DNA of 64,000 nucleotides, from positions 62,001 through 126,000 of the forward strand of contig NZ_JNZY01000026.1 in the NCBI RefSeq assembly GCF_000717655.1, in the 5' to 3' direction. This DNA is from Streptomyces katrae. Lineage in GTDB: Bacteria; Actinomycetota; Actinomycetes; Streptomycetales; Streptomycetaceae. The translations under genes were made by a program, and so were the position numbers. The notes beneath the pieces were generated by a model. It had not been told where the DNA came from and made no database searches. It saw nothing but the letters and a program-made list of their open reading frames with translations. Every line of letters begins with the position of its first letter. Position 1 is the first letter of the stretch. This document shows positions 26,412-34,752 of this stretch, in pieces.

Positions 26412-27764
26412 GTGGCAGCCAAGGCCACCGCGCCCACCAAGGCCATACCCGCCTCGGCTTCACGGTCCTCGGAGGCCCGGCGCCGCCGCATCGTCGCGGC
26501 GGCGTTCCTCCTGCCCGCCCTGGTGCTGCTCGGCGCGCTCGTCGTGCACCCCATCGGCTATTCGGTCTACCGCAGCCTCTTCGACCGCTCCGGCGACACG
26601 TTCGTGGGCGGCGGCAACTACCGGGAGATCCTGCACGACGACACGATCCGCACGGCCCTGAAGAACACGGCGCTGTGGGTGGTGCTGGCGCCGACCACGG
26701 CCACCGCCCTCGGCCTGATCTTCGCGGTGCTCACCGAACGGGTGCGCTGGGGCACGGCGTTCAAGCTGCTCGTCTTCATGCCGATGGCGATCTCGATGCT
26801 GGCCGCGGGCATCATCTTCCGGCTCGTGTACGACCACGACCCCGACCGGGGGGTCGCGAACGCGGTCTGGGTCGGGGTCCACGACACGTTCGCGGAGTCC
26901 TCCGCCTTCCCGAAGGCCCGTCCGGGCCGCGACTCCCCGCTGGTCCCGGCCGCCGGAGCCGCCGCGGGCGGCTTCACCACCCGGGATCCCGTACGGGCGG
27001 GCGTACCGGTGCTGCTCCCGCTGGTCGGCGTGGCCCCTGAGGACCTGCCCGAGGGGACCCGTACGGCCCGGGCCGCGCCCGCCGAGCCCGGCAAGGTCAC
27101 CGGGACGGTCTGGCAGGACTTCACCCGGGGCGGCGGCGGCCGGACGAACGGCGTCGACCCGACCGAGTCCGGCTTCGCGGGGATGCGGATCGAGGCGGTC
27201 GAGGACGGCAAGGTGGTCGACTCGGCGACCGCCCGCGCCGACGGCACCTTCGCCCTGTCCGCGAAGGCCGACGGAGCGCTGCTGCGGCTGCCGGCGTCGA
27301 ACTTCCGGGAGGCGTACGCGGGGGTGGAGTGGCTCGGCCCGACGCTGGTGACCCCGGCGGTGATCGGGGCGTACGTCTGGATGTGGGCCGGTTTCGCGAT
27401 GGTGCTGATCGGGGCCGGGCTGGCCGCCGTACCGCGGGAGCTGCTGGAGGCGGCGCGGGTGGACGGCGCGAACGAGTGGCAGGTGTTCCGCCGGGTCACG
27501 GTGCCGCTGCTGGCGCCCGTGCTGGCGGTCGTCCTCGTCACCCTCGTCATCAACGTGATGAAGATCTTCGACCTGGTCTTCGTGATCGCCCCGGGCTCGG
27601 TGCAGGACGACGCGAACGTGCTCGCCCTCCAGCTGTACCGCACCTCCTTCGGCACCGACGCCGATCCGGGCCTGGGCAGCGCCATCGCCGTACTGCTGCT
27701 GGCGCTGGTGGTCCCGGTGATGCTCTACAACATCCGCAGGCTGCGGAAGGAGGGTTCCCGATGA
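26412..27764 (+). CDS. ABC importer permease with a large extracytoplasmic insert
   Basis: A 450-residue inner-membrane permease of the MalF type. The usual helices are present: LLPALVLLGALVVHPIGYSVY near the start and, after residue 305, the conserved permease part with the EAA loop EAARVDGANEWQVFRRVTVP. Between about residues 155 and 305 lies a roughly 150-residue insertion not typical of the family. Its second half (GKVTGTVWQDFTRGGGG, then GFAGMRIEAVEDGKVV, then ADGTFALSAKADG) looks like a SdrD-B or carboxypeptidase-regulatory-like beta-sandwich. GTG start, four bases after the lipoprotein gene. Confidence 0.88.
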   Translation: MAAKATAPTKAIPASASRSSEARRRRIVAAAFLLPALVLLGALVVHPIGYSVYRSLFDRSGDTFVGGGNYREILHDDTIRTALKNTALWVVLAPTTATALGLIFAVLTERVRWGTAFKLLVFMPMAISMLAAGIIFRLVYDHDPDRGVANAVWVGVHDTFAESSAFPKARPGRDSPLVPAAGAAAGGFTTRDPVRAGVPVLLPLVGVAPEDLPEGTRTARAAPAEPGKVTGTVWQDFTRGGGGRTNGVDPTESGFAGMRIEAVEDGKVVDSATARADGTFALSAKADGALLRLPASNFREAYAGVEWLGPTLVTPAVIGAYVWMWAGFAMVLIGAGLAAVPRELLEAARVDGANEWQVFRRVTVPLLAPVLAVVLVTLVINVMKIFDLVFVIAPGSVQDDANVLALQLYRTSFGTDADPGLGSAIAVLLLALVVPVMLYNIRRLRKEGSR

Positions 27765-28672
27765 GCGCCTCCGCCCAGGCCCGCCCGGGAGCACGTGCCG
27801 GTGCCCGCCCCGTTCCCCGCGCCGGTGCGCGGGCCGGCCGGCTCGCGGCCGGCGCGGCGGCGGGGGCCGTCCGCGTGTTCCTGGTACTGGCCGCGCTGTT
27901 CTGGCTGATGCCCACCCTGGGGCTGCTGATCTCCTCGTTCCTCTCCCCCACCGGCCTGAACAAGGGCGGCTGGTGGCAGGCGCTGACCGCGCCGACGCGG
28001 CTGACGTCCGACAACTACGAGCGGCTGCTGGCCAACGACACCATCACGGGTGCGCTGCTCAACACGGTGGCCATCGCCGTCCCGGCGACGCTGCTCGTGC
28101 TCGTGCTGGGCGCGTTCGCCGGATACGCCTTCGCCTGGCTGGAGTTCCCCGGCCGGGACTGGCTGTTCCTGGTCGTGGTGGGGCTGCTCGTCGTCCCCGT
28201 GCAGGTGGCGCTGATCCCGGTCTCGGAACTCTTCGGCGCCATCGGGCTGTTCGAGACCACGGCCGGGGTGGTCCTTTTCCACACCGCGTTCGGGCTGCCG
28301 TTCGCCGTGTTCCTGCTGCGCAACTTCTTCGCGGAGATCCCGCGCGAGCTGCTGGAGGCCGCCCGCCTCGACGGGGCGGGCGAACTGCGGCTGTTCTCCC
28401 GGGTGGTGCTGCCGCTGGGCGGGCCGGCGATCGCCTCGCTCGGCATCTTCCAGTTCCTGTGGGTGTGGAACGACATGCTGGTCGCGCTGGTCTTCGCGGA
28501 CTCGGCGAACCCGCCGGTCACGGTCGCCCTCCAGCAGCAGGTCCGGCAGTTCGGCAACAACATCGACGTGCTGGCGCCCGGCGCGTTCCTGTCGATGCTG
28601 GTGCCGCTCGTGGTGTTCTTCGCCTTCCAGCGGCAGTTCGTCACGGGGGTGATGGCCGGAGCGGTCAAGTGA
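27761..28672 (+). CDS. ABC importer permease (MalG type)
   Basis: A 303-residue permease with six predicted helices and the EAA loop ELLEAARLDGAGELRLFSRV. The N-terminal 40 residues are Ala/Arg/Gly/Pro-rich, probably cytosolic. Its ATG overlaps the previous stop codon (ATGA at 27761), showing translational coupling with the other permease. It completes a carbohydrate-type importer lacking its own ATPase. Confidence 0.9.
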   Translation: MSASAQARPGARAGARPVPRAGARAGRLAAGAAAGAVRVFLVLAALFWLMPTLGLLISSFLSPTGLNKGGWWQALTAPTRLTSDNYERLLANDTITGALLNTVAIAVPATLLVLVLGAFAGYAFAWLEFPGRDWLFLVVVGLLVVPVQVALIPVSELFGAIGLFETTAGVVLFHTAFGLPFAVFLLRNFFAEIPRELLEAARLDGAGELRLFSRVVLPLGGPAIASLGIFQFLWVWNDMLVALVFADSANPPVTVALQQQVRQFGNNIDVLAPGAFLSMLVPLVVFFAFQRQFVTGVMAGAVK

Positions 28673-28736
28673 CCCGACAGCCCCACCGATCCCGTAAGAC
28701 TCCGGCAGCCCGGTTGACGTGCGGCGTTGACGCTCG

Positions 28737-28775
28737 GTAACCCGAATGCCACACGCTGCGTAACCCGATCGCCAC
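28737..28775. repeat. Two 16-base direct repeats upstream of the wall-polymer gene
   Basis: GTAACCCGAATGCCAC (28737-28752) and GTAACCCGATCGCCAC (28760-28775) differ at two positions and start 23 bases apart, about two helical turns. GTAAC-type direct repeats are, from memory, the kind of site bound by MtrA, whose gene is in this window. A weak TTGACG-N18-TAACCC promoter overlaps the first repeat. Confidence 0.6.
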
Positions 28776-28795
28776 GCCGGGGGTTGCCGGGCAAT

Positions 28796-31096
28796 ATGCC
28801 CGCGCCGACCTCTGGATGTGCCGTGCCCCGGTTCAGCGTCATCGTGCCCGCGTACGAGGTTCAGGCATACCTCCAGGAGAGTCTGGACTCGGTCCTGTCC
28901 CAGTCCTGCCCGGATCTGGAACTGATCGCGGTGGACGACGCCTCCCCGGACGCCTGCGGCTCGATCATCGACGAGTACGCGGCGCGGGACGCCCGGGTGA
29001 CCGCCGTGCACCTGGCGCACAACCTCGGCCTGGGCCCGGCCCGCAACGCGGGCCTGGCCCGGGCGACCGGCGACTACCTGATCTTCCTCGACGGCGACGA
29101 CACCCTCGCCCCGGGCGCCCTGCAGGCCATCACCGACCGGCTCAAGGACACCGGCTCCCCCGACGTCCTCGTCTACGACTACGCGCGCACCTTCTGGACG
29201 GGGGAGCTGGTGCGCAACCGCCTCGCGCACCGGCTGTCCGAGGAGGGCCCGGCCAGCTTCCGGCTCGCGGACCGCCCGGCCCTGCTCGGCATGCTGATGG
29301 TCGTCTGGAACAAGGCCTACCGCCGCGAGTACGTGGAGCGCGAGGGCCTGGAGTTCCCGCCCGGGTTCTACGAGGACACCCCCTGGACCTACCCGGCGCT
29401 GCTGGCCGCCGAGTCCCTCGCCGTCCTGGACCGGGTGTGCGTGCACTACCGCCAGCGGCGCACCGGCTCGATCCTGACCACCACCAGCCGCCGCCACCTC
29501 GACATCTTCGACCAGTACGACCGGGTCTTCGGGTACCTCGCCGGCCGGCCCGAGCTGGAGCGCTGGCGCCCCACCGTGCACCGGCGGATGGCCGAGCACT
29601 TCTGCGCCCTGTACGCGGACCCGCACCGCCTCCCGCGTACGAGCCGCGCCGAGTTCTTCCACCGGGCCTCGGGGCTGCTGCGCCGCTACCGGGCCGCCGG
29701 CTCGCGGCCGCTGGCCCTGTCGCGCACCGACCGGCTCCGGCACACCCTGATGCGGTTCGGGGTGCGCCGGACGTACCGCACGCTCTCGCTGCTCCGCTCG
29801 GCCGCGCTGGCGGCGGGGCGCATGGGGGCGTCGCTGTGGCGGGGCCTGCGCGAGAGCGCGCTGCGCCTGCACTACCGCGTCCAGCGGCTGCTGCCGCTGC
29901 GCCCGGAGCTGGCGGTCTTCTCCGCGTACTGGCACGGCGGCTACGCCTGCAACCCGGCGGCCGTGGAGGCCAAACTGCGCGAGCTCGCGCCCCGGATGCG
30001 GACGGCGTGGATCTGCGACCCTCAGTACGCGGCGACGCTCCCGCCGCAGACGGCGATGATCCGCCCCGGCTCCGCCGCGTACTGGACTGCGCTCGCCAGG
30101 GCCACGTACCTCACCACGAACGTCAACTTCGACCGCGCCCTGGTCAAGCGGCCGGGCCAGGTGCTGCTGCAGACCCAGCACGGCACCCCGCTCAAGCGGG
30201 TCGGCCTGGACCTCCAGGACCGGCCCGCGGCCACTCCCACCACGGATTTCGCGGGCCTGCTGCGCGGCGCGGACCAGTGGGACTACCTGCTCTCCGCAAA
30301 CCGGCACTCCACCCTGGTGTGGGAGAAGGCGATCCCCTCCTCGTACACCACGCTCGAGTACGGCTACCCGCGCAACGACGCCTTCCACCGGGCCGCCCTG
30401 GACGACGTCCTGGCGCTGCGCGAGCGCCTCGGCATCCCGGCGGGCTCGACGGCGGTCCTGTACGCGCCGACCCACCGCGACTACCGGCGCAGCCGGCCCG
30501 AGCACCTCGACTTCGAGCGGGTGCTGCGCGACCTGGGCCCGCGCTTCACGATCCTGGCGCGTACGCACCTGACGTACGCGGACGCGCCCGGCCGGCAGGT
30601 GCGCCACCCGCGCCTGGTCGACGTCTCCGCGTACCCGTCGGTGGAGGAGCTCTGCCTGGCCTCGGACGCGCTGGTGACGGACTACTCGTCCCTGATGTTC
30701 GACTACGCGGCACTGGACCGGCCGATCGTGATCCACGCGGACGACTGGGAGGCGTACGAGGCCGCCCGCGGCACCTACTTCGACCTGCGGTCGTGCCCGC
30801 CGGGAGCGATCGCCCGGACCGAGGACGAGCTGGTGGACATCTTCGCCACCGGCCACTGGCAGGGCTCGCGTTCGGCGCAGCTTCGGGCGGCGTTCCGCTC
30901 CCGTTTCTGCTCGTACGACGACGGCCGCGCGGCCGAGCGCGTCGTCCGCCGTGTCTTCCTGGGCCAGCCGGCCGCGGTCCCGCCGGTCGTCCCGCTCGCG
31001 GAGCGCCGCCCCGCTCCGACGGCCCCGTCCCCGGCCGCGTGCGCCACCCGCGAACCCATACTGGCCCCGCTGACAACTCCCGGTCTCCGGCCGTAG
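28796..31096 (+). CDS. Bifunctional GT2 glycosyltransferase / CDP-glycerol glycerophosphotransferase-like protein
   Basis: A 766-residue two-domain enzyme for wall teichoic-acid-type or related polymer synthesis. The N-terminal family-2 glycosyltransferase (about residues 10-230) has FSVIVPAYEV, DDASPDACGS and the D-x-D site FLDGDDT. The C-terminal domain (about 375-720) resembles TagF/TagB: TQHGTPLKRVGLDLQ, LYAPTHRDYRR and TDYSSLMFDYAALDRPI. I used the ATG at 28796; a GTG at 28823 (VPRFSVIVPAYE) is also possible, and neither has a strong ribosome site. A TagGH-like exporter lies 7 kb downstream, beyond an accessory operon. Confidence 0.85.
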   Translation: MPAPTSGCAVPRFSVIVPAYEVQAYLQESLDSVLSQSCPDLELIAVDDASPDACGSIIDEYAARDARVTAVHLAHNLGLGPARNAGLARATGDYLIFLDGDDTLAPGALQAITDRLKDTGSPDVLVYDYARTFWTGELVRNRLAHRLSEEGPASFRLADRPALLGMLMVVWNKAYRREYVEREGLEFPPGFYEDTPWTYPALLAAESLAVLDRVCVHYRQRRTGSILTTTSRRHLDIFDQYDRVFGYLAGRPELERWRPTVHRRMAEHFCALYADPHRLPRTSRAEFFHRASGLLRRYRAAGSRPLALSRTDRLRHTLMRFGVRRTYRTLSLLRSAALAAGRMGASLWRGLRESALRLHYRVQRLLPLRPELAVFSAYWHGGYACNPAAVEAKLRELAPRMRTAWICDPQYAATLPPQTAMIRPGSAAYWTALARATYLTTNVNFDRALVKRPGQVLLQTQHGTPLKRVGLDLQDRPAATPTTDFAGLLRGADQWDYLLSANRHSTLVWEKAIPSSYTTLEYGYPRNDAFHRAALDDVLALRERLGIPAGSTAVLYAPTHRDYRRSRPEHLDFERVLRDLGPRFTILARTHLTYADAPGRQVRHPRLVDVSAYPSVEELCLASDALVTDYSSLMFDYAALDRPIVIHADDWEAYEAARGTYFDLRSCPPGAIARTEDELVDIFATGHWQGSRSAQLRAAFRSRFCSYDDGRAAERVVRRVFLGQPAAVPPVVPLAERRPAPTAPSPAACATREPILAPLTTPGLRP

Positions 31097-31114
31097 CCGT
31101 GCCGTTGTCCCGTT

Positions 31115-31126
31115 CCGATTAATCGG
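31115..31126. promoter_or_regulatory. 12-base perfect palindrome ahead of the accessory operon
   Basis: CCGATTAATCGG is AT-rich in a GC-rich context and lies about 90 bases upstream of the first gene of the six-gene operon. It is a candidate operator. No consensus promoter was found in 31097-31214. Confidence 0.4.
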
Positions 31127-31214
31127 CCCGCGGAGCGGCTTCTTCTGGGCCACTATGGGAGCGCCTTGCTTGTGTGTCGATCGTCGGGCGTCCCCACACG
31201 GAAGAGGTATCACC

Positions 31215-31982
31215 ATGGCGTTGACCGGACCGTGGAACGCGGAGTTAGCCAGCCGGCTCGTGGAATCGAACTTCGTTCAATGGCAGTACGGTGCACGTTT
31301 CCTGCCCACCGCTTCCGTCCCGCTGCACCCGGCGGTCGAGGAGGCGAGCCGGCTGGTCCCCGAGAGCGGCGTCGAGCGGCATCCGTTCTTCGCCCTGGCC
31401 GGGGCGTCGCGGCCGGCCCTGGAGTTCTGGGTCACGCAGGAACTGTTCGTCACCGGGGTGTTCGCGCAGCTGCTCGGCCTCACGTCGAGCGCGCTGGTCA
31501 ACGTTCACCAACGGGCCCGTTTCAACCTGGTGTTGCAGGGGGAGCACGGAGGCGTGAAGGACGGGGTCGCACGGGCGTCCCACCCGTGGCTGCTGCACAA
31601 GCTGGCGCACAGCATGGGCATCGTGCCCGACTCCGTCACACCGGCCGAACCGACCTACGAGTTCCTGCGGGACCTGGCGTCCTCCATGAGCTCCCCGATC
31701 AGCGCGCTGGGCGCGCTCGGAGTGGGAAACGAGCAGATGCTGGTCCCGGAATACGGGGCCGTCAAAAGTGCTTTCGAAAACGCGGCACCGGATGTGGACC
31801 ACGGCGATTTCCTGAACGCCAACATCTATGAGGATACGGAACACTCGGCGCTCATCGCGCATATAGCATCCGAGCTGATCGCGCACGATCCGTCGCTGGC
31901 CGAGGACTACTTGACGGCCGCCCGTAGCTCTGTCACCGCGCGGATGCGGTATTACGACAGGTTGGCCGATCTCTTCACATGA
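31215..31982 (+). CDS. Heme-oxygenase-like (TenA/PqqC/CADD-type) protein, putative diiron oxidase
   Basis: A 255-residue all-helical protein. HPFFALAGASRP, LVLQGEHGG, HPWLLHKLAHSMG and the late NANIYEDTEHSAL segment follow the pattern of heme-oxygenase-like diiron oxidases, which cleave, desaturate or N-oxygenate amino and fatty acids. Possible metal ligands are Glu110, His123, Glu173, Asp207 and His210. The position usually occupied by histidine four residues before Asp207 is Asn203, so metal binding is uncertain. The ATG at 31215 follows AGAGG. It is the first gene of a tight six-gene operon. Assignment rests on pattern, not on a search. Confidence 0.55.
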   Translation: MALTGPWNAELASRLVESNFVQWQYGARFLPTASVPLHPAVEEASRLVPESGVERHPFFALAGASRPALEFWVTQELFVTGVFAQLLGLTSSALVNVHQRARFNLVLQGEHGGVKDGVARASHPWLLHKLAHSMGIVPDSVTPAEPTYEFLRDLASSMSSPISALGALGVGNEQMLVPEYGAVKSAFENAAPDVDHGDFLNANIYEDTEHSALIAHIASELIAHDPSLAEDYLTAARSSVTARMRYYDRLADLFT

Positions 31983-32015
31983 CCATCAGTCACTATCCGA
32001 CGTTTGGGGTATCGC

Positions 32016-32993
32016 GTGGCCGATCTGGGAAAGATCCTCGTAACGGGCAGCAGCGTGGCGCAGAAGCACCTCGACCGGCTGTCCGAGTCCGGCTTCCGGG
32101 TGCACTCGGTCCCGGGCCTGCTCAGCGAGGACGAGCTGGGCACGGAGCTGGAGTCGTGCACCGCCTACCTGCTGGGCGGGGATGAGTTCGCCTCCCGCGC
32201 AGCGCTCACCCGGGCCAAGTCGCTGAAGGTCGTGGGCTTCCTGGGGGTGGGCTACCAGTCCTTCGTCGACGCCGATGCCGCGGCCGAACTCGGCATCGCC
32301 GTGACGAACACCCCCGGAACGCTCACCAACAGCGTCGCCGAGTTCACGGTGGGCCTGCTCCTCGCCCAGCGCCGGCAGATCCCTTCGTACGCCGACGACT
32401 TCCGTTCCGGGCGCTCGGGAGGCGAGGAGAAGCAGCACGACCTCGCGGGGCACCGGCTCGGCATCATCGGCCTGGGCGCGATCGGCACCCGTATCGCCGA
32501 GATCGGCGCGCTGGGGCTGGCGACGGAGACGGCGTACTTCTCCCGGACCCGCAAGCCCGAGGTCGAGGAGCGCCTGGGCATCGCGTACAAGGACCTGCCG
32601 AGCCTGCTGTCCTGGGCCGAGAACGTGATCGTCATGGTGCCGGACACCCCGGAGACGCGGGGCATGATCGGCGTGGACGAGGTGGCGCTGCTGCCGGCCG
32701 GCGGGATCACCCTCGTCAACACGGCGCGGCCCTCCGTGGTCAGCCCGGCGGCGCTGCTCCAGGGCCTGAAGAGCGGGCGCATCCACACGGCGGCGTTCGA
32801 CGGCTTCTACGATGCGGACGTCCCCGAGACGGCGGAGCTGCTGGCGCTGCCCGCATCGAAACTGCTGGTCACCGGGCACATCGGCTCGCTGACCCACGAC
32901 GCCCGCGATGCGATGGCCGTCAAGTGCATCCAGTCCATCGTCAACGTGGTGACGGGAGAACAGGACTCCTACGTCGTCAACCGGAGCAGCTGA
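32016..32993 (+). CDS. D-isomer-specific 2-hydroxyacid dehydrogenase
   Basis: A 325-residue NAD(P)-dependent oxidoreductase that reduces a 2-oxo acid or oxidises a D-2-hydroxyacid. The nucleotide-binding motif GIIGLGAIGTRIAEIG lies at about residues 149-164. The catalytic Arg238 (NTARPS), Glu271 (VPETAEL) and His288 (TGHIGS) are all in place. The GTG at 32016 with GGGG seven bases upstream gives VADLGKILVTG. It is gene two of the operon, 33 bases after the first and two bases before the flavoenzyme, so the three enzymes probably act on the same small molecule. Substrate unknown. Confidence 0.85.
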   Translation: MADLGKILVTGSSVAQKHLDRLSESGFRVHSVPGLLSEDELGTELESCTAYLLGGDEFASRAALTRAKSLKVVGFLGVGYQSFVDADAAAELGIAVTNTPGTLTNSVAEFTVGLLLAQRRQIPSYADDFRSGRSGGEEKQHDLAGHRLGIIGLGAIGTRIAEIGALGLATETAYFSRTRKPEVEERLGIAYKDLPSLLSWAENVIVMVPDTPETRGMIGVDEVALLPAGGITLVNTARPSVVSPAALLQGLKSGRIHTAAFDGFYDADVPETAELLALPASKLLVTGHIGSLTHDARDAMAVKCIQSIVNVVTGEQDSYVVNRSS

Positions 32994-32995
32994 GC

Positions 32996-34150
32996 ATGGG
33001 CTCCGCACTCGTCGTCGTCGGAGCGGGCGTCATAGGCTGCGCGGTCGCCGCGGCGGCGAGCGACCTCTTCGACAAGGTCGTGCTCCTGGACGCCCGGCCG
33101 GACACCGGGCTGGCGGCGAGCTGGGCGGCCATCGGCGGGATCACACCTCAGAGCGACGACTTCTGCCGCGGCCCGCTGCGGCAGTTCGCCGAGGCGAGCC
33201 GGCGGATGTACCCGCAGTGGCTCGCGGGGCTGGAGGCCGGATCCGGGATCGCGGTGCCGTTCCTGGACTCCGGGCTCCTCCAGGTGGCCCTGGACCCCTC
33301 GGAGCGGCAGCGGGTCCACGAGCAGCTGGTCCCCCAGTGGGTGGAACAGGGCTTCCGGGTCGAGCAGCTCGATGCGCGGACCACGGCGGATGCCGAGCCT
33401 CTGCTGTCGCCGGCCGTGCTGTCGGCCGTACGGCTGCCGAGCGAGGGGGCCCTGGAGCCACGGGTGCTGATGTCCGCGCTGCGGGAGGTGCTGCGCCGGG
33501 ACCCGCGGATCGAGGTCGTGGCGCGGGCCAGGGTGCAGGCCGTGACGCCGGGCGCCCGGGGTGTCGAGGTGCTGCTGGAGGGCGGTGACGTCGTCCGGGG
33601 GGACCGGTGCGTGGTGGCCGCGGGGGCGTGGAGCTCCGAGCTCGTGCCCACCCGGCCCGGCGGGCAGTTCCCCGTACGGGGCCAGGCCGCCGAGCTGGTG
33701 GTGCCGGGCGGCGGGGGCTATCCGCTGCGCCACCACGTGTACTGCAAGGTCGCCTTGGACGACACCACGGTCTCGTCGTACGTGGTCCCGCGCCACGACG
33801 GCCGGGTGGTGGTCGGCGTGACGTACGACCAGGGCCGCTGGGACGAGGAGCCGGAGGACCATGCGACCGAGCGGCTGCTGGCCGCACTGCAGCTGGTGGT
33901 GCCGGCCTCGCGGGACTGGCGGCTGACCGGTTCCTGGGCCGGGATCCGGCCCGGGACGGCCGACGGCTACCCGCTGGTGGGGAACGCCGACTCCGACGGC
34001 AGGGTCGTCATGGCGACCGGGCACTTCGGCGTCGGGATCACTCTCGCCCCGATCACGGCGGCGCTGGTACGGAGCATCCTGTCCGGGGCCGCGCTGACGG
34101 CCGGCCAGGCGGATGCCCTGCGTGTGATGGACCCGCGGCGATTCCTGTGA
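32996..34150 (+). CDS. FAD-dependent amino acid oxidase-like flavoenzyme (DAO/ThiO family)
   Basis: A 384-residue flavoprotein. It has an N-terminal ADP-binding fold, ALVVVGAGVIGCAVAAAA, and the DAO-family segments SWAAIGGITPQS, GALEPRVLMSALREVL, VVAAGAWSSEL and the C-terminal ATGHFGVGITLAP. Family members oxidise primary or secondary amines of amino acids (glycine oxidase, sarcosine oxidase, D-amino acid oxidase). ATG at 32996, just after the dehydrogenase stop. With the dehydrogenase it could interconvert an amino acid and a hydroxyacid through the oxo acid; that is inference. Confidence 0.85.
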   Translation: MGSALVVVGAGVIGCAVAAAASDLFDKVVLLDARPDTGLAASWAAIGGITPQSDDFCRGPLRQFAEASRRMYPQWLAGLEAGSGIAVPFLDSGLLQVALDPSERQRVHEQLVPQWVEQGFRVEQLDARTTADAEPLLSPAVLSAVRLPSEGALEPRVLMSALREVLRRDPRIEVVARARVQAVTPGARGVEVLLEGGDVVRGDRCVVAAGAWSSELVPTRPGGQFPVRGQAAELVVPGGGGYPLRHHVYCKVALDDTTVSSYVVPRHDGRVVVGVTYDQGRWDEEPEDHATERLLAALQLVVPASRDWRLTGSWAGIRPGTADGYPLVGNADSDGRVVMATGHFGVGITLAPITAALVRSILSGAALTAGQADALRVMDPRRFL

Positions 34151-34162
34151 GGTGCGTACCGA

Positions 34163-34735
34163 GTGGCGGCAGCAGACCTGAAGGTCATATGGCGTAGCGG
34201 GGCGATGCGCTGGGGGCTCCTGGCCGTGGTGGTCCTGCTCCTGTCCCTTCCGTTGTGGGGGCTGAAGCCGTACGGCAAGAAGTTCGACCACGACGCGGCG
34301 GGCACTTGGGGGGACTGGGTCAGCGGGGTGGGCCAGGTCGGTGCGGTCACGGCCGCGGTCGGCACCGTCCTGCGCTCCGAGAACCGGGATCGCAGGAGGC
34401 AGCGCACCGCCGCGGCCGCCTGGATGACGGTGCTCTCGGACGACGGCCAGCCGTACTGGGCGGTGCAGGTGGAGAACTCCACTTCCTTGCCGGTCTTCCG
34501 GTGGCGGGCGGACAGCCCGGACGGCTCGGTGCACCTGTGCCACGAGGACCTGGGGCCGCTGGTCCCGGGCCGGTCGGACTACGAGGTCCCGCTGGACGTG
34601 CAGCCGGACCAGAGCCGGGCGCTCCCGCTGAAGTTCGTGTTCGTTGACAGCGATGGGCGGTTCTGGAGCCGGTCGGAGCTGGGGGGCATCACCGCCGTCC
34701 CCGAGCCCGTGTCCTGGCATCCGGCCGGCCCGTGA
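34163..34735 (+). CDS. Membrane protein with C-terminal beta-rich domain
   Basis: A 190-residue protein not assigned to a known family. One strong transmembrane helix (WGLLAVVVLLLSLPLWGL, residues about 17-34) precedes a second amphipathic or weak helix containing TWGDWVSGVGQVGAVTAAVG, a pattern common at the N-terminus of small membrane-tethered proteins. A basic stretch RSENRDRRRQR follows. The remaining 100 residues look like a beta sandwich (YWAVQVENSTSLPVFRWR, then PLKFVFVDSDGRFWSR). GTG at 34163, twelve bases after the flavoenzyme stop. Position directly upstream of the NTPase suggests a partner or membrane tether. Confidence 0.7.
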   Translation: MAAADLKVIWRSGAMRWGLLAVVVLLLSLPLWGLKPYGKKFDHDAAGTWGDWVSGVGQVGAVTAAVGTVLRSENRDRRRQRTAAAAWMTVLSDDGQPYWAVQVENSTSLPVFRWRADSPDGSVHLCHEDLGPLVPGRSDYEVPLDVQPDQSRALPLKFVFVDSDGRFWSRSELGGITAVPEPVSWHPAGP

Positions 34736-34752
34736 TGGGTGAGTGAGGTGAC

